34,818 bases of DNA from PALSA-1006 sp964532405 (GCA_964532405.1 CAZHIC010000024.1:1-34818); one strand, 5' to 3'; positions 16,261-24,751 are shown, counted from the stretch's first letter. The notes: generated by a model from the letters alone, not told the origin. Translations and numbers: made by a program.

Positions 16261-16911
16261 ATGAAAACTTACGACTACGCATTTCGATTTACCAAAGAGG
16301 GCGAAGGCTGGGTGATTACTTGCCGAGACATTCCCGAAGCGATTTCTCAGTCCGAGGCGAACGAGGATCGGATTGAAATCGCGGAAGGTTGTTTGCAAGC
16401 CGCGCTTGAATCTCGCATTCACGACAACGAAGCCTTGCCTATCGCCATACAGAGCGCTCTGCGAGAACCAAACGCAATCGCCTCCACTGATCTGAATTAC
16501 CAAAAGAAGTGCCTTTTACTAAAAGGGCTTTATGGCGATACGCTCTCTGATTGGCTTTATCCAGCACTCTCGTCTCTCGGAGCACTTCGCAACAAATGTG
16601 CGCACGTACTTGATCACCCAAAGCTTGATGAAGCGATTTCATCCTTTATTCGTGCGGCTTACGAGCGCTCAGAGGAGAATGAGACATTGCTTTTCAAGAC
16701 GAGAGGTAAAGGTTATAGCTTGCCTCTCGATGCACCGAAAAACAAGAAACAGAGTATCGAAGCAATTGCGCAACAACAACATGATCTTTCGTTTCGGCTA
16801 CCCATGGCGTGCGAGCGCGTGATCGAACTCTTGTTAAGGAAATGGGATGGTCTGCAAAAAGAAGCGTTGCAGCGAACTAGCTTCCTGCCGCCCCCTGAAC
16901 TCAGATGTTGA
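16261..16911 (+). CDS. HicB-like domain fused to a HEPN-like helical domain
   Basis: The 216-residue product has two parts. Residues 1-58 (YDYAFRFTKEGEGWVITCRD, then IPEAISQSEANEDRIEIAEG and a LQAALE helix) match the N-terminal fold of HicB antitoxins. The HicB DNA-binding tail is absent. Residues from about 75 are helical and contain LGALRNKCAHVLDHPKLDEA, whose R-N-x3-H pattern fits the HEPN Rx4-6H motif and also the RNxxAH of MtlR-like proteins. A consensus -35 box (TTGACA, 16225-16230) precedes the gene without a good -10. ATG 16261 was chosen because HicB proteins start just before this strand. No HicA or RelE-type partner is adjacent. The function is unknown. It may be a fused toxin-antitoxin, or a chimera of two broken genes. 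Confidence 0.6.
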   Translation: MKTYDYAFRFTKEGEGWVITCRDIPEAISQSEANEDRIEIAEGCLQAALESRIHDNEALPIAIQSALREPNAIASTDLNYQKKCLLLKGLYGDTLSDWLYPALSSLGALRNKCAHVLDHPKLDEAISSFIRAAYERSEENETLLFKTRGKGYSLPLDAPKNKKQSIEAIAQQQHDLSFRLPMACERVIELLLRKWDGLQKEALQRTSFLPPPELRC

Positions 16912-16957
16912 AGTTTGCATGTGATTTTAGCAATTAGCATTTTGAACAACCCTTAGA

Positions 16958-17533
16958 ATGAAATCTCCTTTCCCTTATCAAGCTCAATTGCGCACTCCCT
17001 TCGGCGTGCTGGGCATCCATTGCACGGAGGAGTCGCTGATAGGAATTACTTTTCTTGCGCCGGACAGCACTGCACAGCCGCCACGAAACGCGCTGGCGTA
17101 CGAGGTCTGCGCGCAGTTGACGGCGTATTTCGCTGACGCAGATTTTCAATTCGACTTGCCGCTCAAGTTGTCAGGCACACCGCATCAGCTCAAAGTGTGG
17201 CAGGCCATGTGCGATATTCCGCGCGGGCAAGTGCGGACTTATGGCGAACTCGCTGCGTTGCTGCATTCCAGTCCGCGTGCGGTTGGGCAGGCTTGCGGCA
17301 ACAATCCGATTCCGGTTGTAATTCCCTGTCACCGCGTTGTGAGCAAGGCCGGGTTGGGCGGGTTTATGCATCGTGCGGATAATGGGGCGCTTGATATTAA
17401 GCGTTGGTTGTTGACGCATGAGGCTAAAGCTCCCTCCCCCTTGACGGGGGAGGGCTGGGGAGAGGGTGGTCTTTGCGGAAGGACCCCCTCTTCCCCAGCC
17501 CCTCTCCCCCAAGGGGCGAGGGGAGCGAAATGA
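16958..17533 (+). CDS. ogt: Methylated-DNA--protein-cysteine methyltransferase
   Basis: Suicide repair enzyme that removes methyl groups from O6-methylguanine. The acceptor is C124 in VIPCHRVVSKAG, preceded by the helix-turn-helix with the Arg finger (SPRAVGQACGNNP). The N-terminal Ogt domain is short, giving a core of about 155 residues. The last ~36 residues (SPLTGEGWGEGG, SSPAPLPQGARGAK) are encoded by an intergenic GC-rich palindrome, so they are probably a repeat-derived extension with no role. The stop overlaps the xerD ATG as ATGA. Confidence 0.95.
   Translation: MKSPFPYQAQLRTPFGVLGIHCTEESLIGITFLAPDSTAQPPRNALAYEVCAQLTAYFADADFQFDLPLKLSGTPHQLKVWQAMCDIPRGQVRTYGELAALLHSSPRAVGQACGNNPIPVVIPCHRVVSKAGLGGFMHRADNGALDIKRWLLTHEAKAPSPLTGEGWGEGGLCGRTPSSPAPLPQGARGAK
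17432..17527. repeat. Large GC-rich fold-back repeat at the ogt-xerD junction
   Basis: CCCTCCCCC (17432-17440) pairs with GGGGGAGGG (17446-17454). The stretch GGCTGGGGAGAGGG (17453-17466) can also pair with the C-rich run at 17485-17500. It is read through by the 3' end of ogt and ends next to the xerD start. It is a dispersed palindrome that became coding by insertion or by loss of the original stop. Confidence 0.7.
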
Positions 17534-18426
17534 ACGACACTGATCTGCTCGACGAATTCTGCGATGCGCTGTGGTTGGAGGACGGGCTATCGCGCAACAC
17601 GCTGGAAAATTATCGGCGTGATCTGAACAAATTTGCGGACTGGCTACAGCAACAGCGCGGCGCCCAAATTTTGGAAACCACGCATTCCGACATCCAGGGT
17701 TTTCTGGCGCATCTGTTCACCCAGCAAAAAGCCAAGGCCACCAGCACCAGCCGCGCCATTTCCAGTCTCAAGCGTTTGTTCCGTTATCTGTTGCGGCAGA
17801 ACAAGATCGCTGTCGATCCCACGCTGCAAATCGCCACGCCGAAACTGCCGCGCAGCTTGCCCAAAAATCTCACTGAAGCGGATGTTGAATTGCTGTTGAA
17901 TGCGCCGGATGTGGATACGCCACTGGGCATGCGCGACCGCACCATGTTTGAAGTGTTGTATGCCACAGGCTTGCGCGTGTCCGAACTGGTCGGATTGAGC
18001 GTGGCGCAAGTCAGTCTCGACATGGGCGTGGTGCGGGTGATGGGCAAGGGCAGCAAAGAGCGCATCGTGCCATTGGGGGAAGAGGCGCAGGATTGGGTGC
18101 AGCGATATTTGCGCGAGATGCGTCCGGTGCTGCTGTCGGGTCAACTGAGCGATGCGATGTTCGTTACCCAGCGCGGCGCAGGCATGACGCGGCAGATGTT
18201 TTGGTATCTCATCAAACGTCATGCCAAGCAAGGCGGTTTGGTCAAGCCGATGTCGCCGCACACGTTGCGTCACGCTTTTGCCACGCACTTGCTCAACCAC
18301 GGTGCGGATCTGCGCGTGGTGCAGATGCTGCTGGGGCATTCGGATATTTCTACCACGCAAATTTATACCCATGTGGCGCGGGAGCGGTTGAAGGTGCTGC
18401 ATGTGAAGCATCATCCGAGAGGGTAA
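17530..18426 (+). CDS. xerD: Site-specific tyrosine recombinase XerD
   Basis: XerD with XerC resolves chromosome dimers at dif. The 298 residues hold the SAM-like N-terminal domain (LSRNTLENYRRDLNKFADWL) and the complete catalytic set: R149 (ATGLRVSEL), K173 (GKGSKER), H244 and R247 (SPHTLRHAFATHLL), H270 (LLGHSDIS) and nucleophile Y279 (TTQIYTHV). ATG 17530 overlaps the ogt stop. An open extension upstream runs only through the GC-rich repeat and was rejected. XerD is preferred over XerC by length and by the ogt neighbour, as is usual in betaproteobacteria. Confidence 0.95.
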   Translation: MNDTDLLDEFCDALWLEDGLSRNTLENYRRDLNKFADWLQQQRGAQILETTHSDIQGFLAHLFTQQKAKATSTSRAISSLKRLFRYLLRQNKIAVDPTLQIATPKLPRSLPKNLTEADVELLLNAPDVDTPLGMRDRTMFEVLYATGLRVSELVGLSVAQVSLDMGVVRVMGKGSKERIVPLGEEAQDWVQRYLREMRPVLLSGQLSDAMFVTQRGAGMTRQMFWYLIKRHAKQGGLVKPMSPHTLRHAFATHLLNHGADLRVVQMLLGHSDISTTQIYTHVARERLKVLHVKHHPRG

Positions 18427-18452
18427 TTCCTACCCATGAATCTCAAGTTTTT

Positions 18453-18567
18453 GTAGGGTGGGTAAACGGCTCCATCCGGGTGCCCGACCAAAAGCTTTAC
18501 GGGGTTTGCCCACGCGGTGAGCGAAAAACGACAAACCGCGTGGGCACAAGAAGCGTGCCCACCCTAC
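18453..18567. repeat. Nested inverted repeat downstream of xerD
   Basis: Outer arms GTAGGGTGGG (18453-18462) and CCCACCCTAC (18558-18567); inner arms TGCCCACGCGGT (18507-18518) and ACCGCGTGGGCA (18535-18546). All arms are perfect. This GTAGGGTGGGC/GCCCACCCTAC type is a dispersed repeat in many proteobacteria. It fills most of the 282-base gap before the next gene, in which I see no ORF that I trust. Confidence 0.7.
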
Positions 18568-18708
18568 TAAACTCCCTCCAGCAGGAGAGGGGACTCCCGC
18601 TTGTTGAATCACCCGCTTTAACCGATAATGTCGCAGCCTTGAACGCCTCATTTACGAGGCCGGGTCGAGGGCAATGTGCCCAAGTTATCTTAGTGATTGG
18701 ACGAAGCA

Positions 18709-19929
18709 TTGAACATTGATTTCCAACGTGCGGTTGATCGTATTGCAGGCGTGCCGATTTGTGCGCTGCTCTCTCTGACCGAACGCTTCCGCAATTTCTT
18801 GTTCGGCTCTCCCTCCCCTGCTACATCGCCCAAACGCATACTCATCATTCTGCTTTCCGAGATGGGCAGTCTGGTGTTGGCGCAGCCGATGTTCGCCAAA
18901 CTCAAGCAGCAGTACCCCGATGCAGAGTTGCATATTCTGATGTTCGCCAAAAATCGCGAAGTGCTCGATCTGCTCGGCGTGATGCCGCGTGAACATGTGA
19001 TCACGATCAGCGATAAATCGCTGGGCGGACTGGTGTCGGACATGATGGGTGCGCTGAGTACCATGCGTGCGCTCAAATTTGATGTGGTGATCGACTGCGA
19101 ATTGTTCTCGCGCGTAAGCAGCATCTTCGCTTATCTTTCCGGCGCGCCGATTCGCGTGGGCTTTCACCCCCATACGCAGGAGGGCTTGTATCGCGGCTCA
19201 TTCATCACGCATCCGGTGATGTACAACCCGTACCGTCATTTATCGCAGCAATTTCTGACCATGGTCGCGGCGATCGAATCGCGCGGAACACCTATCGCGA
19301 AAGCGGTCGCCGCCGAACTATCCGCACCGCCGCTGCTGCAATTCGCCGAGGGTGAATTGCAGCGGGTCGGCGAAAAATTACATGCCGATTTTCCCGTTCT
19401 GGCGAGCAAGAAATTGGTGCTGGTCTACCCCGACGGCGGCATCTTGCCGATCCGCGCATGGCCTCCCGAATACTACAAGCACTTGTGCGCGGCACTGCTG
19501 AAAGACGGCTACGCCGTCGCCCTGATCGGCCTGCTGGATGCCAAGCCGCTGGCACAGCAGATCGTGGCGCATTGTGCGCATGCGCACTGCATTGACCTTA
19601 CCGGCTACACCAAATCGGTACGTCACCTGCTGGCGATTTTCAATCATGCCAGCTTGCTGATCACCAACGATGGCGGGCCGGGACAGTTCTCCGCGTTGAC
19701 GCGCTTGCCTACGTTGGTGTTCTTCGGGCCGGAAACCCCCGCGCTGTATAGCCCGCTGGCATCCAACATCCACTGTCTATACACGGCGTTGTCCTGTTCG
19801 CCGTGCCTCACAGCCTACAATCACCGCAAGTCGCCGTGCGACGGCGACAACCAATGCTTGAAGCAGATTACGCCGGAACAAGTGCTGGGCAAGGCGCGCG
19901 AATTATTAAACTCTGAACACTCCGCATGA
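18709..19929 (+). CDS. Glycosyltransferase family 9 (heptosyltransferase-like)
   Basis: Likely inner-leaflet transferase that adds a sugar (often a heptose) from a nucleotide donor to a lipid or LPS-like acceptor. The N-terminal domain (RILIILLSEMGSLVLAQPMF) and C-terminal donor-binding domain (LLITNDGGPGQFSALTRLPT, LVFFGPETP) are the GT9 pattern. A Cys-containing tail (CSPCLTAYNHRKSPCDGDNQ) is also typical. TTG 18709 is proposed as start because GGACGA lies about eight bases upstream and NIDFQRAVDR follows; TTG 18697 is the alternative. It is the first gene of a five-gene cassette, with an ATGA junction to the next. Confidence 0.85.
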   Translation: MNIDFQRAVDRIAGVPICALLSLTERFRNFLFGSPSPATSPKRILIILLSEMGSLVLAQPMFAKLKQQYPDAELHILMFAKNREVLDLLGVMPREHVITISDKSLGGLVSDMMGALSTMRALKFDVVIDCELFSRVSSIFAYLSGAPIRVGFHPHTQEGLYRGSFITHPVMYNPYRHLSQQFLTMVAAIESRGTPIAKAVAAELSAPPLLQFAEGELQRVGEKLHADFPVLASKKLVLVYPDGGILPIRAWPPEYYKHLCAALLKDGYAVALIGLLDAKPLAQQIVAHCAHAHCIDLTGYTKSVRHLLAIFNHASLLITNDGGPGQFSALTRLPTLVFFGPETPALYSPLASNIHCLYTALSCSPCLTAYNHRKSPCDGDNQCLKQITPEQVLGKARELLNSEHSA

Positions 19930-20435
19930 AGACCGGCCTCAATCTCCGAATGAAATTTTCCTCGCTGCTGCGCCGCATTTTTTCGAAGCGGTTTTTAAAG
20001 TTCGGCACGGTCGGCGCATCCGGCACGGTGGTCAACATCGGCGTACTGTATTTCGCACAAGAGCATATTTTCAATGCGGTGCAACAGACGGAAATCAAGC
20101 TCAATTTGTCGCTGGTGCTGGCGATTTTTCTGGCCACGCTGAACAATTTTTTCTGGAACCGTCTGTGGACCTGGTCTGATCGCACGCAACATCACCACAG
20201 GCCATGGCTATCGCAGTTCGGCCAATACACACTGGCGTGCTGGCTGAGCATCGCGCTGCAAGTGGTATTCACCAATTTGCTGGCACCCCATTTTTATTAT
20301 CAGATCGCCAATCTCATCTCCATCGGACTGACCAGCGTCCTCAACTTTGTCCTGAATGACATCTGGACTTTTGGACGCGTGAAACTATTGCCCGCATCTC
20401 AGGCACATGCCAAACCCTCCGACGATGCTCGCTAA
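19926..20435 (+). CDS. GtrA-like membrane protein
   Basis: GtrA-family proteins are small four-helix membrane proteins thought to help move lipid-linked sugars across the inner membrane. The 169 residues show the family opening FLKFGTVGASGTVVNIGVLY, the central LATLNNFFWNRLWTWSD, and the closing LTSVLNFVLNDIWTFGR. It overlaps the GT9 stop by four bases and the GT39 gene by about 11 bases. Confidence 0.9.
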   Translation: MKTGLNLRMKFSSLLRRIFSKRFLKFGTVGASGTVVNIGVLYFAQEHIFNAVQQTEIKLNLSLVLAIFLATLNNFFWNRLWTWSDRTQHHHRPWLSQFGQYTLACWLSIALQVVFTNLLAPHFYYQIANLISIGLTSVLNFVLNDIWTFGRVKLLPASQAHAKPSDDAR

Positions 20436-22155
20436 GGTCACTATTTCGCGTTTTGTTTTCTACGTGCTGGCCGTCCTGCTGGCGGTGTTCACCTATTTCT
20501 ACGGCCTGGATAGCCCGCACATCCCCAAGAACGGCGACGAATTTCCTTACGCGCATATCACCCGTCTGACCGCCGACAGCGGACATCTGCTGCCGCTGCA
20601 ATCGCAACTGCACGACATGCGCAACACCAAACCGCCGTTGCTGTTCTGGCAAGGCATCGCCTCCACGCACTGGGGACAGGAATGGACGTGGTGGAACCTG
20701 CGCTACCCGAGCGTGCTCTACACACTGCTAACCGCGCTGCTGGTTTTTTTATTGGCAAAACGCCTAGTGAGAAATCAGGGAGGCGCGCCGGACGATGCGC
20801 TGGAAACCGGCTTCATCGCGGCGCTGACGTTTCTGGCTTTCTTCAGCACCTATCGTTTCGGACGGCCTTTTCTGGTCAACCCCGCCGAGGTGTTCTGGTT
20901 CTTCCTGCCGTTTTTCACGCTACTGTACTGGCGCTCCAGCGCATTCGATTCGCGCTTGGTCGTGCCGCTGTTGCTGGGCATCGAGGTAGGCATCGGCCTG
21001 CTGTACAAATCCTTCGCCTTGGTCGCGCCAGTGGCCTTCGCGCTTTCCTGGTGGTATCTGCACCAGCGCGATTACCGCTTGAACACATTTCTGCGCAAGG
21101 ACTCATGGAAAGTCGCCATCACCGTTGTGGTGTCGCTGGCTTTGTTCAGCCTGTGGTTTGTGTTCGATCCCGACCCGCAGGCGGTATGGAACGAATTCAT
21201 CGTGGGCGAGAACGCGGGTAAATTCGATCCGCGCAGCGGCAGTTATTTCGGCAATTTATTGTGGGGCGGCAGCAGTATATGGGCACTGCTGGTCGGCTAT
21301 CCGATGAACGCCGGCTTGTTGGCGTTTCCCGTTGTGGCGGTTTTTTGGAGCACCTACCGACGCCGTGCGCTGCTGAGCGATGCAGAAAAAATGTTATGGA
21401 TATGGATGGCAGTTTTGTTCATCGTGTTTAGCATTCCCAGCCAGCGCACCGCCCGCTATCTGCTGGAGGCGATGCCGGGACTGGCGGTACTGTGCGCGCT
21501 CAACTGGCAGCGCATCAGCCGCATGGCTTTTGTGGCGAGCTTGTTGTTCGCGGGCAGCGTGTTGGCACTGATCGCGTTCTTATCTTGGCGTTTGCAGCAC
21601 GAGATGCCCGGCGCGGATTTGTATAGCTCAGGTTATTGGTTGCTGCTGTCGGTTACCGGCGTGCTCGCGCTGCTGGCGATACTCTGGGCTCGTTACACCC
21701 GAATGTTGGTCAACGTTGTTGCTCTGTTGGTGTTGCTGGCACTGGCCGCTTTTCTGCGTCCGCTCGATGGCGCGCCAGGGAACTTCAGTGCGGACGCGCA
21801 GCGCTACGTCCAAGGCAAAGAGGTATGGGCGCCGTGCAACTTCAGGGCGGTGGACGAGGGCTATCGCTTCCTGCTGCCGGGCGCGCAAGTGCATGGGTAT
21901 TTTTCCGAGCCAGCGCAAAGTGTCGCCGAACTGTCTGCCAAATATGCGCTGTTCGCCGTGCAAGTGCCGCTGCATGAAAAGTGCGAGGGTTGCAACATCA
22001 TCGGCCAGCGTCTGGAGATACGCAGCCGCCATAGCCCGGAGCAGATCAAACAGATATTGCAGGGCGATGTATTCCGGCAATTGTTTGTCAAAGAGTTGCT
22101 GATCGAAGCGCCGCAAGCTGCACCCGCGCTGCCGCTCGCGGAAGGATGCCGTTGA
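20425..22155 (+). CDS. Glycosyltransferase family 39-like (ArnT/PMT-type) membrane protein
   Basis: Polytopic enzyme expected to transfer a sugar from a lipid-linked donor on the periplasmic face. The 576-residue product has about ten membrane segments and the first-loop acidic motif (PKNGDEFPYAHI, D38-E39), as in ArnT and PMT enzymes. It also has LRYPSVLYTLLTALLVFLLA and IPSQRTARYLLEAMPGLAVL. The C-terminal soluble part is about 120 residues. ATG 20425 was chosen over 20407 to limit overlap with GtrA. The acceptor is unknown. With GtrA and GT9 it forms a glycan-modification set. Confidence 0.85.
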   Translation: MLAKVTISRFVFYVLAVLLAVFTYFYGLDSPHIPKNGDEFPYAHITRLTADSGHLLPLQSQLHDMRNTKPPLLFWQGIASTHWGQEWTWWNLRYPSVLYTLLTALLVFLLAKRLVRNQGGAPDDALETGFIAALTFLAFFSTYRFGRPFLVNPAEVFWFFLPFFTLLYWRSSAFDSRLVVPLLLGIEVGIGLLYKSFALVAPVAFALSWWYLHQRDYRLNTFLRKDSWKVAITVVVSLALFSLWFVFDPDPQAVWNEFIVGENAGKFDPRSGSYFGNLLWGGSSIWALLVGYPMNAGLLAFPVVAVFWSTYRRRALLSDAEKMLWIWMAVLFIVFSIPSQRTARYLLEAMPGLAVLCALNWQRISRMAFVASLLFAGSVLALIAFLSWRLQHEMPGADLYSSGYWLLLSVTGVLALLAILWARYTRMLVNVVALLVLLALAAFLRPLDGAPGNFSADAQRYVQGKEVWAPCNFRAVDEGYRFLLPGAQVHGYFSEPAQSVAELSAKYALFAVQVPLHEKCEGCNIIGQRLEIRSRHSPEQIKQILQGDVFRQLFVKELLIEAPQAAPALPLAEGCR

Positions 22156-23468
22156 TGCCGGGTAAACAAACCCTGCACCGGCTCGTCGTTCCGGGCTTGA
22201 TCCTCGTTGCTTTTGCGAGCGCCTTTTACAAAGCCTCCGGTTTCCCTGCCCCGGCAAAATTTCAGATTCCTGCCCCCGCCGTCGCGCCACTGGCGACGCC
22301 CCGTTTTGAAACTCATTTCGCTTCATCGAAATTGTTCGCCCAAGTCCATGCCGCTGCATCCGTCGAACTGAAGGATGCTCGCCTGCGCGCCTTCTGGTTC
22401 TCGGGCAGCCGCGAGGGCGCAAAAGATGTTGCCATCCACAGCGCCGTGTTCGACCCGGCAACATCGCAATGGAGTGGCGAAAATATTGTGGTGACGCGGG
22501 AACAAACGCAGCAAGCGCTGCATCGCTACGTCGCCAAGCTGGGCAATCCCGTCGTGGGACGGTTGGCGGATGGCACATTGCGCATGTTCTACGTCACCGT
22601 GTCGCTGGGCGGCTGGGCGGGCAGCTCGATCACCACGATGACCTCCCGCGATGAAGGCGCAAGCTGGGGTGAACCGCGTCGCCTGGTCACCTCGCCTTTC
22701 ATCAACATCAGCACTTTGGTGAAAGGCGCGCCATTCCTTTACAGCGACGGCACGATGGGCTTGCCGGTGTATCACGAGTTCATCAGCAAATTCGGCGAGC
22801 TGCTGCGTGTGAATCAAGACGGCGTCGTGTTGGATAAACAGCGCTTGGCCGCAGGAGGACAAGGAACACTGCAACCCGTTGTGCTGATACAGAACGCACA
22901 AGCCGCACAGGTGCTGATGCGTTACTCCGGTGCCGCCGCCCCGCATCGCGTCGTCAGCGTTGCCACACAGGACGCGGGGCAACATTGGTCGTCCCCCGTG
23001 AAATCAACCTTGCGCAATCCCGATGCCGCTGTAACCGGAGTCACCTTGCCGGATGGGCGCATGCTGGCGGTGCTGAACGATTTGGAACAAGGCCGCGAAG
23101 CGCTGTCGCTGATGCTTTCAACAGACGGCGGCAACACATGGCGCGTGCTGCAACAACTGGAAGAGCAGCTTGCCGCCAGCGCGCAGGCGGACGAAACGCA
23201 CTACCTCGGCAATGCGCAGATGCTGATCCAGCAAAGCGATGCGGCAACGGCAGAGCATCTTGCAGACTATGTCGAATCGACCAAGCGCACTGTATGCAAA
23301 GAAGGCAGGTGCCGTTACGAATTCTCCTATCCCTATCTGATCCAGACGCGGCACGGCGATTTTCATCTGGTCTATACCTGGAACAGAACCTTCATCAAAC
23401 ATCTCTGGTTCAACCAAGCCTGGTTGGAGCAGCGCCTGAAAGAATCCGCCCATGACGCACCTCACTGA
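22155..23468 (+). CDS. BNR/Asp-box sialidase-like protein with N-terminal anchor
   Basis: The 437-residue product starts with an uncleaved signal or membrane anchor (LVVPGLILVAFASAFYKASG). It then folds as a likely six-bladed propeller with at least three Asp-box motifs (S/T-x-D-x-G-x-x-W): SRDEGASW, TQDAGQHW and STDGGNTW. This is the sialidase superfamily. Whether the active-site Arg triad and the Tyr/Glu pair are present was not checked, so hydrolase activity is not proven. It begins with a TGATG junction to the GT39 gene and overlaps the next gene by 17 bases. Context suggests a periplasmic glycan-handling role. Confidence 0.75.
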   Translation: MPGKQTLHRLVVPGLILVAFASAFYKASGFPAPAKFQIPAPAVAPLATPRFETHFASSKLFAQVHAAASVELKDARLRAFWFSGSREGAKDVAIHSAVFDPATSQWSGENIVVTREQTQQALHRYVAKLGNPVVGRLADGTLRMFYVTVSLGGWAGSSITTMTSRDEGASWGEPRRLVTSPFINISTLVKGAPFLYSDGTMGLPVYHEFISKFGELLRVNQDGVVLDKQRLAAGGQGTLQPVVLIQNAQAAQVLMRYSGAAAPHRVVSVATQDAGQHWSSPVKSTLRNPDAAVTGVTLPDGRMLAVLNDLEQGREALSLMLSTDGGNTWRVLQQLEEQLAASAQADETHYLGNAQMLIQQSDAATAEHLADYVESTKRTVCKEGRCRYEFSYPYLIQTRHGDFHLVYTWNRTFIKHLWFNQAWLEQRLKESAHDAPH

Positions 23469-24042
23469 CATCACCGGCCTCGCAGGCATCGCGTTCGCCA
23501 TCGTGGCGCTCACGTTGAACTTGCCCGTCGCGGCACGCTTGCAACCCAAGCTGCAAGCGTGGCTGGCAGGGGCGATTTTCGTTGCAGTGTTCATCCCGCT
23601 CGGCGGGTTGTCCGGGGCCGAATACGTGCGCGGCATAGCAGGGGATTTGAGCATCGCCACGCTGTTGCTGCTGGGGCTGAGCTTCAACCGCAAGATTGAA
23701 GCTCAGCAAAAATCCGGCTTGCTGGCATTCGTGGCTATCGCCGCCCTAGCCCTCTATCCCTTCGCGCTGGGTCTCGGCATGTTCGACCCCTATCGTCTGG
23801 GCTTCGGCAATCTCTGGTTCATCACGGGACTGTTGCTCATTGCGTTGACGGCATGGATCCGGCAATACACGCTGATCGCGCTGAGCCTCTCGTTGGCCGT
23901 GCTGGCTTGGAGCATCGGCTGGTATGAGTCGAACAACCTGTGGGATTATTTGCTCGACCCGTGGGTGTCTGTCTACGCGCTGGGGGCGCTGGTCAAACGC
24001 GGCGTATCAATGGCGGCTAAACGATTTTTCCGGCTGCGCTGA
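23452..24042 (+). CDS. Multi-spanning membrane protein of the glycan cassette (unknown function)
   Basis: The 196 residues form about six hydrophobic segments (for example GIAFAIVALTLNLPVAARL, TLLLLGLSFN, LLAFVAIAALALYPFALGLG, LWFITGLLLIALTAWI). I see no catalytic motif and do not recognise the family. Its start overlaps the Asp-box gene by 17 bases, so it belongs to the same operon. Its stop is one base away from the convergent livF stop. Confidence 0.75.
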   Translation: MTHLTDITGLAGIAFAIVALTLNLPVAARLQPKLQAWLAGAIFVAVFIPLGGLSGAEYVRGIAGDLSIATLLLLGLSFNRKIEAQQKSGLLAFVAIAALALYPFALGLGMFDPYRLGFGNLWFITGLLLIALTAWIRQYTLIALSLSLAVLAWSIGWYESNNLWDYLLDPWVSVYALGALVKRGVSMAAKRFFRLR

Positions 24043-24043
24043 T

Positions 24044-24751
24044 TTAAGCGCCTAGATAAGCGCGCTGCACCGCATCACTGCCGAGCAATTCGCTTGCCTC
24101 GCCCGATAGAGTGATTGCACCGCTTTCCAGCACATAGCCGCGTTGCGCGGCTTCAAGAGCGAGTTTGGCGTTTTGCTCGACCAGCAGGATGGAAACGCCC
24201 TGCGCGGAAACTTCGCGGATCGTTTCGAATATCTTCGCCACCATCATCGGCGCGAGCCCCATGCTGGGCTCATCCAACATCAATAATTTCGGGCGACTCA
24301 TCAGCGCGCGCGCGATAGCGACCATCTGCTGTTCGCCGCCGGAGAGCGTGCCCGCGAGTTGCACGCGGCGTTCCGCCAGACGCGGAAAGAGCACATACAT
24401 GCGTTCGAGGTCGGCGTCGACCTGCTCATCGCCACGGGTGTAAGCGCCCATTTGCAAATTTTCCGCCACGCTGAGACGCGCGAAGATGCCGCGACCTTCC
24501 GGCACCAGCGCGAGACCTGCGCTCACGCGCCGGTGCGCGGGCATGTGGTGCAGCGAACTGCCGTCGTAGTGCAGCTTGCCCGCAGTGCAGTGCTGCAACC
24601 CGGCCAGCGCTTTGAGCGCGGTGCTTTTGCCCGCGCCATTGCTGCCGATAAGTGCGACCAGCTCGCCGGGCGCGATGTGCAGGTCGATTCCCTTCAGCGC
24701 ATGGATGCCGCCGTAGGAAACTTTTAAGTCGTGAACTTCGAGCAGATTCAT
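24044..24751 (-). CDS. livF: Branched-chain amino acid ABC transporter ATPase LivF
   Basis: Second ATPase of the Liv importer. The 235 residues have Walker A (GSNGAGKST), the signature LSGGEQQMVAIARAL, Walker B (LLMLDEPSMGLAP) and the LivF-type ending. It is last in the livK-H-M-G-F cluster and overlaps livG by four bases. Its substrate is inferred from the family and the IlvD neighbourhood; amides or urea are possible. Confidence 0.95.
   Translation of the reverse strand: MNLLEVHDLKVSYGGIHALKGIDLHIAPGELVALIGSNGAGKSTALKALAGLQHCTAGKLHYDGSSLHHMPAHRRVSAGLALVPEGRGIFARLSVAENLQMGAYTRGDEQVDADLERMYVLFPRLAERRVQLAGTLSGGEQQMVAIARALMSRPKLLMLDEPSMGLAPMMVAKIFETIREVSAQGVSILLVEQNAKLALEAAQRGYVLESGAITLSGEASELLGSDAVQRAYLGA

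Noticed and set aside
17473..17529. Nineteen-residue N-terminal extension of XerD
   Set aside because: It is encoded entirely by the GC-rich fold-back repeat. ATG 17530 gives the normal 298-residue protein.
17644..18414. Minus-strand open frame of 256 codons antisense to xerD
   Set aside because: Shadow of xerD, whose catalytic residues are all present.
21628..22578. Minus-strand open frame of 316 codons antisense to the GT39 and Asp-box genes
   Set aside because: It crosses two well-supported genes and its translation is Arg/Gln-rich without a motif.
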